Origin: Rhodospirillales bacterium
Lineage (GTDB): Bacteria > Pseudomonadota > Alphaproteobacteria > Acetobacterales > Acetobacteraceae
DNA length: 41,665 nucleotides
NCBI GenBank assembly: GCA_017304945.1
Contig: JAFKLG010000100.1
Span: forward strand, 1-41,665
Direction: 5' to 3'
Shown here: piece by piece, positions 25,799 to 34,193 of the stretch
Layout: each line of letters begins with the position of its first letter
Position numbering within the stretch: position 1 is the first letter of the stretch
Notes under the pieces: model-generated
Database searches by the model: none
What the model was told of the DNA's origin: nothing
Seen by the model: only the letters and a program-made list of their open reading frames with translations
Position numbers and translations under genes: made by a program

Positions 25799-26023
25799 GC
25801 GGGCTGTGTAGCGGAAAACGCGGCGGGGGACAAGACGATCCCTCCTCGAGGCACCTTCAGCGGGCACGCTACGGATGCGTCGCTATTCAGGAAAACCCCT
25901 GTTTCCTTAAACAAGCCTGACCCTGACGCTCGCTCCCTTAAATAAGCCGCCACCCCCTCCCCCGTTGCCACGCCCCGCCCGATCCGCTTCTCTCCACCGC
26001 AGGAGCCAGCGAGGAGCCAGCGC
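25799..26023. promoter_or_regulatory. leuA/nitrilase divergent control region with spaced direct repeat
   Basis: The rest of the gap between leuA and the divergent nitrilase-family gene. Two copies of CCTTAAAYAAGCC (25905-25917 and 25936-25948, one mismatch) lie 31 bases apart, close to three helical turns, as for cooperative protein binding. Between the first copy and leuA is GGAAA-N7-TTTCC (25891-25907). The A+T content here is clearly above the surroundings, as expected of promoters. I cannot name the factor. Confidence 0.45.
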
Positions 26024-26860
26024 ATGCGCGTCACCGTGGTGCAGATGAACCCCGGCGCCGACAAGGCCGAGAACATCGCCCAGGCCCGCCGCCTGATCGA
26101 CGGCGCCGTCGCCGAGGACCGCCCCGACATCGTCTCCCTGCCGGAAGTCTGGTCCTCCCTGGGCGGCGACCGCAGCGTGCGGCAAGCCAATGCCGAAATC
26201 CTGCCCGCCCCCGGCTCCAACGAACCGGGCGGCCCGGCCTACGAGTTCCTGCGCGAAACCGCCCGCAACGCGCGCGTCACCGTGCATGGCGGCTCGATCA
26301 TCGAGCAGGGGCCGGAAAAGCTGTTCAACACCACCGTGGTGTTCAACCCGGACGGCACCGAACTGGCGCGCTACCGCAAGATGCACCTGTTCGACATCAC
26401 CGCCCCCGACGGCACCGGCTACCGCGAGAGCAACACCTACGGCGCCGGCAACGAGGTGGTCACCTACCAGGCCGGCGACGTCACCGTCGGCTGCGCCATC
26501 TGCTACGACATCCGCTTCCCCGACCTGTTCTGGAAGCTGCGCGAACAGGGCGCCGACCTGATCTTCCTGCCCAGCGCCTTCACCCTCGCCACCGGCAAGG
26601 ACCATTGGGAGGCGTTGATCCGCGGCCGTGCGATCGAGACCCAGTGCTGGTTCGCCGCTCCGGCGACCTGGGGCAAGCATCTCGAGGGCAAGGGTGAGGC
26701 GCGGTTCACCTACGGCCACTCGCTGATCGCCGATCCCTGGGGCCATGTCGTCGCCAAGGTCTCCGACGGCACCGGCTGGGCGACCGCGAAGCTCGACCCC
26801 ACGGTCACCGCGCGGGTGCGCGCCAACATGCCGGTGCTGGAACACCGGAAGCGGGTTTGA
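26024..26860 (+). CDS. Nitrilase-superfamily carbon-nitrogen hydrolase
   Basis: A 278-residue C-N hydrolase with the complete Glu-Lys-Cys triad: Glu41 in SLPEVW, Lys119 in RYRKMHLFDI and Cys160 in GCAICYDIRFPDLF. The YRKMHLFDI and CYDIRFP signatures are those of the Nit1/Nit2 branch (deaminated glutathione amidase and omega-amidase), so repair of deaminated glutathione or 2-oxoglutaramate hydrolysis is likely. No signal peptide. It is transcribed away from leuA and its stop overlaps the upstream-most start of the NAD kinase, so the two are likely co-expressed. Confidence 0.9.
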   Translation: MRVTVVQMNPGADKAENIAQARRLIDGAVAEDRPDIVSLPEVWSSLGGDRSVRQANAEILPAPGSNEPGGPAYEFLRETARNARVTVHGGSIIEQGPEKLFNTTVVFNPDGTELARYRKMHLFDITAPDGTGYRESNTYGAGNEVVTYQAGDVTVGCAICYDIRFPDLFWKLREQGADLIFLPSAFTLATGKDHWEALIRGRAIETQCWFAAPATWGKHLEGKGEARFTYGHSLIADPWGHVVAKVSDGTGWATAKLDPTVTARVRANMPVLEHRKRV

Positions 26861-26874
26861 ACGTCCCGTCCGCG

Positions 26875-27729
26875 ATGCCGGCGCAGCCGGTCGTGCCGCC
26901 CCTGGCGAGTGCGCCGGCAGCGTCCCCCCCTGCGCCGTCCGCCAGCTGCGCGCAACGCACCTGCAGCCCCGGCGAGATCACCATCGTCGCCTCCTCCGCC
27001 GCGATCGCCGTGGAGGCGCGCCAGCGGCTGATCTCCCGCTGGGGCGATTGCCCGCTGGAGCAGGCCAAGGTCGTCGTCGCCCTGGGCGGGGACGGGTTCA
27101 TGCTGGAGACGATCCATCGCGTGCTGGACCGCAAGCTGCCCGTCTACGGCATGAATCGCGGGTCGGTCGGGTTCCTGATGAACCCCTACGGCGAGGAAGA
27201 CCTGTTCGAGCGCATCACCCGCGCCCAGGCGGCCGAACTCTACCCGCTGCGGATGTGCGCGGTGACCCGCACCGGCGCGGTGGAGGAGGGCCTGGCCTTC
27301 AACGAGGTCAGCCTGCTGCGCCAGATCCGCCAGAGCGCCAAGATCCGCATCACCATCGACGGGCGGGTGCGCCTCGCCGAACTCTCCTGCGACGGGGTGC
27401 TGATTTCCACGCCGGCCGGCTCCACCGCCTACAACCTCTCGGCGCACGGGCCGATCGTGCCGCTCTCCGCCAACCTGCTGCCGCTGACGCCGATCAGCGC
27501 GTTCCGCCCGCGGCGCTGGCGCGGCGCCCTGCTGCCCAGCACGGCGGAAGTGCTGTTCGAGGTGCTGGAGAGCGACAAGCGCCCGGTCGCCGCGGTGGCC
27601 GACTTCACCGAGGTGCGCGACGTCGTCTCGGTCGCCGTGTCGGAGGACCGGTCGGTCAGCGTGACCCTGCTGTTCGACCCCGACCAGGGCCTGTCGGAGC
27701 GGATCATCGCCGAACAGTTCACGGTCTGA
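26875..27729 (+). CDS. nadK: NAD kinase
   Basis: An ATP-dependent NAD kinase making NADP. Motifs are VVALGGDGFML (GGDG at 71-74), NRGSVGFLMN, FNEVSLLRQ (Asn143-Glu144) and the STPAGSTAYNLSAHGPIV loop. The core is of normal alphaproteobacterial size (about 250 residues). The start is unsure: a TTG at 26857 overlaps the preceding stop, an ATG at 26875 gives 284 residues, and a GTG at 26891 is also in frame. Each leaves 28-40 residues of Ala/Pro/Ser-rich sequence before the first conserved strand (ITIVASS), unusual for this family. Confidence 0.92.
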   Translation: MPAQPVVPPLASAPAASPPAPSASCAQRTCSPGEITIVASSAAIAVEARQRLISRWGDCPLEQAKVVVALGGDGFMLETIHRVLDRKLPVYGMNRGSVGFLMNPYGEEDLFERITRAQAAELYPLRMCAVTRTGAVEEGLAFNEVSLLRQIRQSAKIRITIDGRVRLAELSCDGVLISTPAGSTAYNLSAHGPIVPLSANLLPLTPISAFRPRRWRGALLPSTAEVLFEVLESDKRPVAAVADFTEVRDVVSVAVSEDRSVSVTLLFDPDQGLSERIIAEQFTV

Positions 27730-27780
27730 CGGGCGCGGGGCCGGAGAGCTCCCGACCCGCAATGCACGAGGGAGAGACAC

Positions 27781-28965
27781 ATGTCCACGCCACTGCCCAC
27801 CGCCCAGCCGGAGGATGTCGGCCTCTCCGCCGCCGCGCTCGAGCGCCTGACGCACGTGCTGCGGCAACGCGCGGCCGATGGGCATGTTCCGGGTGGCGTC
27901 GCCATCGTCGCGCGGCATGGCAAGGTCGCCTACCACCAGGCGTTCGGCGTGCAGGATCCGGCCTCCGGCCAGCCGATGCCGCAGGATGCGATCTTCCGCA
28001 TCTACTCGATGACCAAGGCGATCGTCTCGGTCGCGGTGATGATGCTGTGGGAGGAAGGCCGGCTGCTGCTCGACGATCCGGTCGCGCGCTACATCCCCGC
28101 CTTCGCCAGCCCCAAGGTGGCGGTGATCGAGGGCGGCACGATGTCCACGGTTCCCGCCGCGCGGGCGATCACGATGCAGGACCTGCTGCGCCACACCGCC
28201 GGCCTGACCTACGAGTTCCGCGGCAACGGGCCGGTGCACAAGGCCTATGCCGAGGCGCGGATCGCGCGGCTGCGCCAGACCAACGAGGAACAGGCGAACG
28301 GCCTCGCGGCGCTGCCGCTGCTGCACCAGCCCGGCGCCGCCTGGGAGTACAGCCGCTCCACCGACGTGCTGGGCCGGCTGGTCGAGGTGATCTCCGGCCA
28401 GAGCCTGGGCACGTTCCTGGCGGAGCGCATCCTGCGCCCCCTCGGCATGGACGATGCCGGGTTCTGGGTGCCCGAGGCGGCGCAGGGCCGCATCGCCGAG
28501 GCCTTCGCGAAGGATCCCGAGAGCGGCACCACCGTGTCGCTGCTGGACGTGCGCCGCACCGCGATCTTCGAGTCCGGCGGCGGCGGCATGGTCGCGACGG
28601 CGATGGACTACGCCCGCTTCCTCGCGCTCCTGTTCAACAACGGCCGCCTCGACGGCACCCGGCTGCTGGGCCGCAAGACGATCGAGCTGATGACAGCGGA
28701 CCATCTGGGCGCCGTCAGCGGCGCGGCCGACCTGCTGCCGCCCGGCCACGGCTTCGGCCTGGGCTTCGCCGTGCGCAAGGTGGCGGGCATGGCCCCGTTC
28801 CCGGGATCGGTCGGCAGCTATTTCTGGGGCGGCGCGGCCGGCACCACCTTCTGGGTGGATCCGGCCGAACGCCTGTTCGCGGTGCTGATGATCCAGGCAC
28901 CGGCCCAACGCGAATACTACCGCGTGCTGTTCCGCGACCTGGTCTACGCCGCCCTCGCCGACTGA
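27781..28965 (+). CDS. Serine hydrolase, beta-lactamase/esterase EstB fold
   Basis: A 394-residue protein of the class C beta-lactamase-related family, mostly esterases and D-aminopeptidases. The Ser-x-x-Lys motif is SMTK (Ser76, Lys79), and the Tyr of motif 2 is likely Tyr190 in WEYSRSTDVLGRL. Motif 3 is replaced by a glycine-rich GGAAGTTFWVDP, as in non-penicillinase esterases. No signal peptide, so it is cytoplasmic and not an antibiotic-resistance enzyme by appearance. GGGAGAGAC precedes the start. Its last 22 bases overlap the end of the convergent MDR gene. Confidence 0.88.
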   Translation: MSTPLPTAQPEDVGLSAAALERLTHVLRQRAADGHVPGGVAIVARHGKVAYHQAFGVQDPASGQPMPQDAIFRIYSMTKAIVSVAVMMLWEEGRLLLDDPVARYIPAFASPKVAVIEGGTMSTVPAARAITMQDLLRHTAGLTYEFRGNGPVHKAYAEARIARLRQTNEEQANGLAALPLLHQPGAAWEYSRSTDVLGRLVEVISGQSLGTFLAERILRPLGMDDAGFWVPEAAQGRIAEAFAKDPESGTTVSLLDVRRTAIFESGGGGMVATAMDYARFLALLFNNGRLDGTRLLGRKTIELMTADHLGAVSGAADLLPPGHGFGLGFAVRKVAGMAPFPGSVGSYFWGGAAGTTFWVDPAERLFAVLMIQAPAQREYYRVLFRDLVYAALAD

Positions 28966-30059
28966 CCGCGTCCCTCCGACCGCTCCGGGCACAGCACCGT
29001 CAGCCGGAACGGGCCCCCATGCGCGGCAGCGTGGGCGACCGCCGCGTTCACCTCGGCCAGCGGAAACGGCGTGACCGCATACTGGCCGAGGTCGAGCAGC
29101 CCGCTCCGCACCAGCCCGACCATGCCCGGCACCGCCTCGCGCGAGCACATCCATTGGCCGCGCACCGTGATCAGGTTGCGCATCAGCCAGGGATACGGCA
29201 GCGCGAGGTCGGAACCGCCCAGCATGCCGACACCCCCCATCAGCACGACGCGTCCGTAGGGCCGCACCGTCATCACCGCGGTGCGCACCACCGTGGCGTC
29301 CACCTCGGGCGGCATGAGGTCGAGTACGGCGTCGATCGGACCCGGGGCCGCCTGCATCGCCGCACCGTCGATCGTGGCGTCGCCCGTCAGGCGGACCGGC
29401 GCGACCCGTGGGCCGAAGCGCCGGCGCAGATCCGCCAGCACGGCCTCGTTGCGGCCGGGCGCCACCACGCAGCGCGCGCCCATCGCCAGCGCGGTCGCCA
29501 CCGCGGCGCTGCCGAAATTGCCGGTGGCGCCGCTCACCAGCAGCGTCTCGCCCGCCTGCAGTCCGATCGCCAGCAGGCCGCCATACGGCACCAGCAGCGT
29601 GTTGATGGCACACCAGGTGCCGGCTTCCTCCGGAGCGATCGCCCCGATCGGGAACACGTTCTCCGTCGGCGCCCGGACCAGATCCGCGAACGGGCCGTCA
29701 TGATGGTAGCGCTGCAGCTTGCGGCCGCCCTCGCCGCGGGCGCTCCAGCCCTGCAGCGTGATGTCCGGCATCAGCACGTCGTCGCGGGACCGCACCGTGG
29801 GATCGACGAACACCCAGTCCCCCGGCTGCAGCTTCGTCGCGTCCGGTCCCACCGCGCGCACCCGGCCGATCGCCGAACAGCCCGGAATGCACGGCGTGGG
29901 CAGGATGTAGTTGCGCGCGCCGCCGAACACCTCGTCCGCATAGGACAGCACCGGGGCCGCGGCGACCTCGACCAGCACCTCGCCGGTGCCGATGACGGGG
30001 TCCGGTGCGTCCTCGATCGCGAGCGGCTCTCCGAATGCCTTCAACACCACTGCCTGCAT
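28944..30059 (-). CDS. MDR-superfamily alcohol dehydrogenase-like oxidoreductase, zinc-less
   Basis: A 371-residue medium-chain dehydrogenase/reductase. The N-terminal GroES-like fold and Rossmann domain (LLVSGATGNFGSAAVATALAMGA) are clear. At the site where zinc ADHs have the first catalytic Cys, the sequence reads AAPVLSYADEVFG, and the usual zinc His motif is PGCSAIGRV, so the catalytic zinc is probably absent, as in quinone-oxidoreductase-type members. NAD(P)H-dependent reduction is expected; the substrate is unknown. GGAGAGGAGAGG lies before the start. It is divergent from an MmyB-type regulator, which probably controls it. Confidence 0.85.
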   Translation of the reverse strand: MQAVVLKAFGEPLAIEDAPDPVIGTGEVLVEVAAAPVLSYADEVFGGARNYILPTPCIPGCSAIGRVRAVGPDATKLQPGDWVFVDPTVRSRDDVLMPDITLQGWSARGEGGRKLQRYHHDGPFADLVRAPTENVFPIGAIAPEEAGTWCAINTLLVPYGGLLAIGLQAGETLLVSGATGNFGSAAVATALAMGARCVVAPGRNEAVLADLRRRFGPRVAPVRLTGDATIDGAAMQAAPGPIDAVLDLMPPEVDATVVRTAVMTVRPYGRVVLMGGVGMLGGSDLALPYPWLMRNLITVRGQWMCSREAVPGMVGLVRSGLLDLGQYAVTPFPLAEVNAAVAHAAAHGGPFRLTVLCPERSEGRGQSARAA

Positions 30060-30125
30060 CGTCCTCTCCTCTCCGGGATGTCAGCCAGGGCGGATGTGGC
30101 CAATGGCGCAGGGGCAAGAAGAGCC

Positions 30126-30152
30126 GGTATGATACTGGTCTTGGCTGATACC
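30126..30152. promoter_or_regulatory. Operator/promoter element between the MDR gene and its regulator
   Basis: GGTAT (30126-30130) and ATACC (30148-30152) form an inverted repeat; within it TGATAC occurs twice, 16 bases apart (30130-30135 and 30146-30151). TATGAT at 30128-30133 is a good -10 for the regulator, so binding here would block its own promoter. The match to a known operator cannot be stated. Confidence 0.4.
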
Positions 30153-30166
30153 ACCCGGAGATGCGC

Positions 30167-30937
30167 ATGGATGCCGGACCGACCTTCGGCGCGTTCCTCC
30201 GCTCCCGCCGTGCGCGGTTGACCCCTGCCGAGGTCGGGCTGGCGCCCCAGCCGCGCCGGCGCATCGTCGGCCTGCGGCGGGAGGAGGTCGCCCAGCTCGC
30301 CGGCATCAGCACGGAATGGTACGTCAAGCTCGAACAGGGTCGCGCCGTCGCCCCCTCCGCCGCGACCATCGAGGCGCTCGGATCCGCCTTGCGGCTCGAT
30401 CCGCTGGAACGCGCCCACCTCCGCAGCCTCGCTGCGCGCGCCGCCCAGCCGGCGTTCGTACGCGAGACCGTGCCGGACTCGCTGCGCCGCCTGATCGAAG
30501 GCCTGACACAGCCGGCCTATGTCACCGGCCAGCGCTGGGACGTGCTGGCGTGGAATGCGGGCGCCGTGGACCTCCTCGGCGATTTCGGACGCGTGCCGGA
30601 GGAGGATCGCAACATCCTGTGGTTCATGCTGGGCACCGAACGGGCGCGCCGCCTGTTCGGCGCCGGCTGGGCCGCCGAGGCCCGCCGCATGGTCTCGATG
30701 TTCCGCACGACCCACGACCTGTGGCCGGCGGATCCGGCCTTCGGCGCTTTGACCGCGCGCCTGCGTGCCGCCTGCCCTGAATTCGCCGGTTGGTGGACGT
30801 CGCACGAGATCGGCACGCCGTCGTCGGGCAGCAAGACCGTGCACCATCCCAAGCGCGGGACGCTGGTGCTGGACTACGCGACGTTCCAGGCGAACGACGA
30901 CCCGGCGCTCAAGCTCGCGATCTACACGCCGCGCTGA
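30167..30937 (+). CDS. XRE-family regulator with MmyB-like ligand domain
   Basis: A 256-residue regulator with an N-terminal helix-turn-helix (about 20-75; RREEVAQLAGISTEWYVKLEQGR, the typical YxxLEQGR end) and a C-terminal MmyB-like PAS-related ligand domain (WDVLAWNAGAVDLLGDF, RRMVSMFRTTHDLWP, then HHPKRGTLVLDYATFQANDDPALKLAIYTP). Members bind small hydrophobic ligands and often control a divergent dehydrogenase, as here. The ATG at 30167 is preferred because GGAG sits six bases before it; the ATG at 30161 is too close. Confidence 0.9.
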   Translation: MDAGPTFGAFLRSRRARLTPAEVGLAPQPRRRIVGLRREEVAQLAGISTEWYVKLEQGRAVAPSAATIEALGSALRLDPLERAHLRSLAARAAQPAFVRETVPDSLRRLIEGLTQPAYVTGQRWDVLAWNAGAVDLLGDFGRVPEEDRNILWFMLGTERARRLFGAGWAAEARRMVSMFRTTHDLWPADPAFGALTARLRAACPEFAGWWTSHEIGTPSSGSKTVHHPKRGTLVLDYATFQANDDPALKLAIYTPR

Positions 30938-30950
30938 CTCCGCGACGCGC

Positions 30951-30980
30951 GGCGTCCGGCCCCGCGGCGGGCCGGACGCC
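30951..30980. terminator. Bidirectional hairpin between convergent genes
   Basis: GGCGTCCGGCC (30951-30961) and GGCCGGACGCC (30970-30980) are a perfect 11-bp inverted repeat with an 8-base loop in the 54-base gap between the regulator and the monooxygenase gene. It has no T-run, but position and stability point to a two-way terminator. Confidence 0.55.
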
Positions 30981-30991
30981 GTGCCGGCGTG

Positions 30992-32191
30992 CTACTCGGC
31001 GGCGACCTGCGGCTGCACCGAGTTCGTGCCGTAGCGGTCACGGAAGGGCTGCGTGTCGATCTCCTCGAGCTCGATCTCGCCCGCCAGCACCTTCTGCTTC
31101 CATTCCTGATGCGCCGGTTCCGCGGCGTGGAACTCCGGCATCACTTCCTTCGCGAACAGTTCGAGGCTTTCGCAGATATGCGCGTGTGCGTTCTTGCCCG
31201 CCTGGTTGAGCAGGATCACCTGGTCGATGTTCGACGCCTGGAACTTGCGCAGCTTGCGACGAATGGTTTCAGGTGAACCGATCAGCCCGCCGGACAGCGC
31301 CCTCGCCGCGGCCTCCGGGTTCTCCCGCTTCCACTTGTTGTACTCGTCCCACATGTTGACCGTGTACGGGTCCGGCCGCTTGCGGCCCGCGCTCGCGCCG
31401 TAGAAGCGCAGCGCGAACTGGAAGAACGTGGCGCCGTCGGCGCGCCGCCGCGCCTCCTCGTCCGTCTCGGCGCACATGAAGTAGCTGACCAGCGCGATGT
31501 TCGGGTTGGTCTGGTAGTCGCACAGCTTCTCCTGCCGCTTGGTGAAGCTGTTGTAGTAGGCATGCACCCAGGCATGCGCGGCGTCGGCGGACAGGAACTG
31601 GAAGCCCAGCGCGCCCATGCCGCGGCGCCCTGCCATCTCGATCGTCTCGAGCTGGGAACACGCGACCCAGAGCGGCGGATGCGGCTTCTGCACCGGCTTC
31701 GGCAGCACGTTGCGCATCGGCATCTTGTGCCATTTGGTGTCCAGCGCGACGCCCTTGTCCTCGAACATCGGGATGATGCAGCGGATCGCGTCCTCCCAGA
31801 TCTCCCGCTTCGTCTCCATGTCGCGGTCGAATCCGCCGAGTTCGGTGATCGAGGCCGACTCGCCGGTGCCGAACTCCACGCGCCCGTTGCTGACCAGATC
31901 GAGGCAGGCGATGCGCTCCGCCACCCGCTGCGGCGGATTGGTGGTGAGCTGCACGATGCCGTGGCCCATGCGGATGTTCTTGGTGCGCTGGCTGGCCGCG
32001 CCCAGGAACACTTCCGGCGCCGGTGAGTGCGAGTACTCCTCCAGGAAGTGGTGCTCCACCTCCCACGCGTAGTCGTACCCGAGCCGGTCGGCGAGTTCGA
32101 CCTGGGTGAGGGCGTTCTGGTAGAGCTGCCGCTCGTCGTCGGGCCCCCATGGGCGGGGCAATTGCAGCTCGTAGAAGATGCCGAATTTCAT
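30992..32191 (-). CDS. LLM-class flavin-dependent monooxygenase
   Basis: A 399-residue bacterial luciferase-like protein. It begins MKFGIFYELQLPRP, has the substrate/flavin regions YDYAWEVEHHFLEEYSHSPAPEVFLGAASQRT and MGHGIVQLTTNPPQRVAERIACLDLVSNGRVEFGTG (read in parts), and ends with the usual SPETIRRKLRKF nucleotide-contact loop. Such enzymes use reduced FMN and O2 to hydroxylate or desulfonate organic compounds. The start at 32191 is fixed by the conserved N-terminus and by AGGAGCG upstream. It has no reductase partner nearby. The substrate is unknown. Confidence 0.9.
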   Translation of the reverse strand: MKFGIFYELQLPRPWGPDDERQLYQNALTQVELADRLGYDYAWEVEHHFLEEYSHSPAPEVFLGAASQRTKNIRMGHGIVQLTTNPPQRVAERIACLDLVSNGRVEFGTGESASITELGGFDRDMETKREIWEDAIRCIIPMFEDKGVALDTKWHKMPMRNVLPKPVQKPHPPLWVACSQLETIEMAGRRGMGALGFQFLSADAAHAWVHAYYNSFTKRQEKLCDYQTNPNIALVSYFMCAETDEEARRRADGATFFQFALRFYGASAGRKRPDPYTVNMWDEYNKWKRENPEAAARALSGGLIGSPETIRRKLRKFQASNIDQVILLNQAGKNAHAHICESLELFAKEVMPEFHAAEPAHQEWKQKVLAGEIELEEIDTQPFRDRYGTNSVQPQVAAE

Positions 32192-32392
32192 GGACGCGCT
32201 CCTGTCGTTGGCATCGAGTGCGCGGCAGAACCCGCATGGTGTCAAGCATCACACCGCGCGGCTCTACTCCAATGTGTGCGGCCCCGCCGACGGTCAGCCG
32301 CCCGCCCCGTGACCCGACGGCCGCCCCCCTGCTTGACCGCGCCGCGCCCAGGCCGCACCGATGCGTCGATGCGCGAGCCCGCGGGGGAAACC
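32192..32392. promoter_or_regulatory. Divergent intergenic region, monooxygenase/SDR
   Basis: A 201-base gap between divergent starts. On the minus strand a perfect -35 box TTGACA lies at 32245-32240, inside a GGTGT-N8-ACACC dyad (32238-32255), but no convincing -10 follows at 16-18 bases. Nothing else clear is seen. Confidence 0.3.
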
Positions 32393-33169
32393 ATGCAGAC
32401 CAACATGACGCGGCTGTTCGATCTCACGGGCCGGCGCGCCCTCGTCACCGGATCGGGCCAGGGCATCGGCCTCGCGCTCGCGTCCGGCCTCGGCGGGGCC
32501 GGCGCCACCGTCGTCCTCAACGGCCGCCATGCCGACAAGCTCGAACGCGCCGCACAGACCTTGCGCGCCCAGGGCATCGCGGTCGAACTCGCCCCGTTCG
32601 ACGTCACCGACCAGGCCGCCGTCGCCGCCGGCATCGCGCGCATCGAGGCCGACCACGGCCCGATCGACATCCTGGTCAACAACGCCGGCCTGCAACGCCG
32701 TGCCCCGCTGGAGGATTTCCCGGCCGAGACCTGGCGCGAGCTGATGCGCACCAACCTCGACGCGGTGTTCTTCGTCGGCCAGGCCGTCGCCCGCTACATG
32801 CTCCCCCGCAAGCGCGGCAAGATCATCAATGTCTGTTCGGTGCAGAGCGAGCTCGGCCGCCCCTCCATCGCCCCCTACGCCGCCAGCAAGGGCGCGGTGA
32901 AGATGCTGACCAAGGGCATGTGCGCCGACTGGGCGCCGTCCGGCCTGCAGGTCAACGGCCTCGGTCCCGGCTATTTCGCGACGGAACTCACCCAGGCCCT
33001 GGTGGACGACCCGGACTTCACCGCCTGGCTGTGCAAGCGCACACCCGCCGGGCGCTGGGGCAAGGTCGAGGAACTGATGGGCGCCGCGATCTTTCTGGCC
33101 TCCGCCGCCTCCGACTTCGTCAACGGCCAGGTCCTCTACGTCGATGGAGGCATGACCAGCGTCGTCTGA
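32393..33169 (+). CDS. SDR oxidoreductase, gluconate 5-dehydrogenase-like
   Basis: A 258-residue classical SDR. Opening LFDLTGRRALVTGSGQGIG with cofactor loop at 19-26, then NGR after beta-2 (favours NADP), NNAG (96-99), and tetrad Asn121, Ser149, Tyr162, Lys166 (YAASK). The start region and the VLNGRHADKL segment closely resemble gluconate 5-dehydrogenase (IdnO/Gno type), which interconverts gluconate and 5-ketogluconate. The ATG at 32393 follows GGGGGAAACC; a second ATG at 32405 is possible. It is followed 50 bases later by a 2-hydroxyacid dehydrogenase in the same direction, a pairing seen in ketogluconate use. Confidence 0.85.
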   Translation: MQTNMTRLFDLTGRRALVTGSGQGIGLALASGLGGAGATVVLNGRHADKLERAAQTLRAQGIAVELAPFDVTDQAAVAAGIARIEADHGPIDILVNNAGLQRRAPLEDFPAETWRELMRTNLDAVFFVGQAVARYMLPRKRGKIINVCSVQSELGRPSIAPYAASKGAVKMLTKGMCADWAPSGLQVNGLGPGYFATELTQALVDDPDFTAWLCKRTPAGRWGKVEELMGAAIFLASAASDFVNGQVLYVDGGMTSVV

Positions 33170-33219
33170 CCTCGGCCCACGCCGCGCCGTCCACGCCCAC
33201 CAGGACAGGAGACGACCCC

Positions 33220-34152
33220 ATGCCCAAGCTGCTCCAGATCACCGCCATCCATCCGGACGCCCAGGCCCGCCTGGCCGCCGGCTACGAGCTGGTCCATGCG
33301 GAGCTGCCCCAGCTCGACGCCGCCTGGCTCGCCCGCCACGGGGCGGAGATCGAGGGCGTGGTGACCGGCGGCCATCTCGGCCTGCCCGCCGCGGTGATGA
33401 CCGGCCTGCCCAGGCTGCGGGTGATCGCGATCAACGGCGTCGGGTTCGACAAGGTGGACCTCGCGCTCGCACGCAGCCGCGGCGTGCGCGTCACCAACAC
33501 GCCCGACGTGCTGACCGATGACGTGGCGGATCTCGCGGTCGGGCTCACGCTCGCGCTGCTGCGCCGGCTGCCGCAGGCGGATGCCTATGTGCGCGCCGGG
33601 CGCTGGCCGGCGGGCGAAATGCCGCTCGCCACCAAGCTGACCGGCAAGCGCATCGGCATCTTCGGCCTCGGACGCATCGGCCGCGCCGCCGCCCGCCGCT
33701 TCGCCGGCTTCACCGACGCGATCGCCTATGCCGACGTGACGCGCCAGGACGTGCCCTTCACCTGGCACCCCGACCCGGTCGCCCTCGCCGCCGGGTCCGA
33801 CGTGCTGGTGATCTGCGCCGCGGCTTCGGCCGACACGCGCCGCATCATCGGCACACCGGTCTTCGAGGCACTCGGCCCGTCTGGCGTGCTGGTGAACGTG
33901 GCCCGCGGCTCGATCGTGGACGAACCCGCTCTGGTCGCCGCGCTGCAGGCGGGCCGGCTGGGCGGCGCCGCGCTCGACGTGTTCGAGGACGAGCCCAACG
34001 TGCCCGCCGCGCTGATCGGCATGGAGAACGTCGTCGTCACGCCGCACATCGCCAGCGCCACCAACGAGACGAGGCGCGCCATGGGCGAGCTGATGATCGA
34101 CAACATCGACGCCGTGTTCGCCGGCCGGCCGATCCCGGCGGCGGTGGTCTGA
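33220..34152 (+). CDS. D-2-hydroxyacid dehydrogenase (2-ketogluconate/glyoxylate reductase-like)
   Basis: A 310-residue D-isomer 2-hydroxyacid dehydrogenase. The Rossmann loop is GIFGLGRIGRAAARRF; catalytic residues lie in NVARGSIVDEPAL (Arg), DVFEDEPNVP (Glu) and VVTPHIASAT (His). The N-terminal INGVGFDKVDLALARSRG is typical of the GhrB/2-ketogluconate reductase branch. AGGAGACG lies before the ATG. With the SDR upstream it could form a two-step route for keto-sugar acids (inference). Confidence 0.9.
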   Translation: MPKLLQITAIHPDAQARLAAGYELVHAELPQLDAAWLARHGAEIEGVVTGGHLGLPAAVMTGLPRLRVIAINGVGFDKVDLALARSRGVRVTNTPDVLTDDVADLAVGLTLALLRRLPQADAYVRAGRWPAGEMPLATKLTGKRIGIFGLGRIGRAAARRFAGFTDAIAYADVTRQDVPFTWHPDPVALAAGSDVLVICAAASADTRRIIGTPVFEALGPSGVLVNVARGSIVDEPALVAALQAGRLGGAALDVFEDEPNVPAALIGMENVVVTPHIASATNETRRAMGELMIDNIDAVFAGRPIPAAVV

Positions 34153-34193
34153 TCCGGCAGCCGATGGTCTGCGCGAGCCGCGCGGCCCGTGAT

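Noticed and set aside
25636..26220. A 194-codon minus-strand frame covering the leuA leader and the nitrilase start
   Set aside because: Mostly antisense to the nitrilase-family gene; low-complexity in the leader part; the leucine-rich frame is the better candidate there.
27781..28965. Antibiotic resistance beta-lactamase
   Set aside because: The SxxK motif is present, but there is no signal peptide and motif 3 is not KTG; an esterase or peptidase is more likely.
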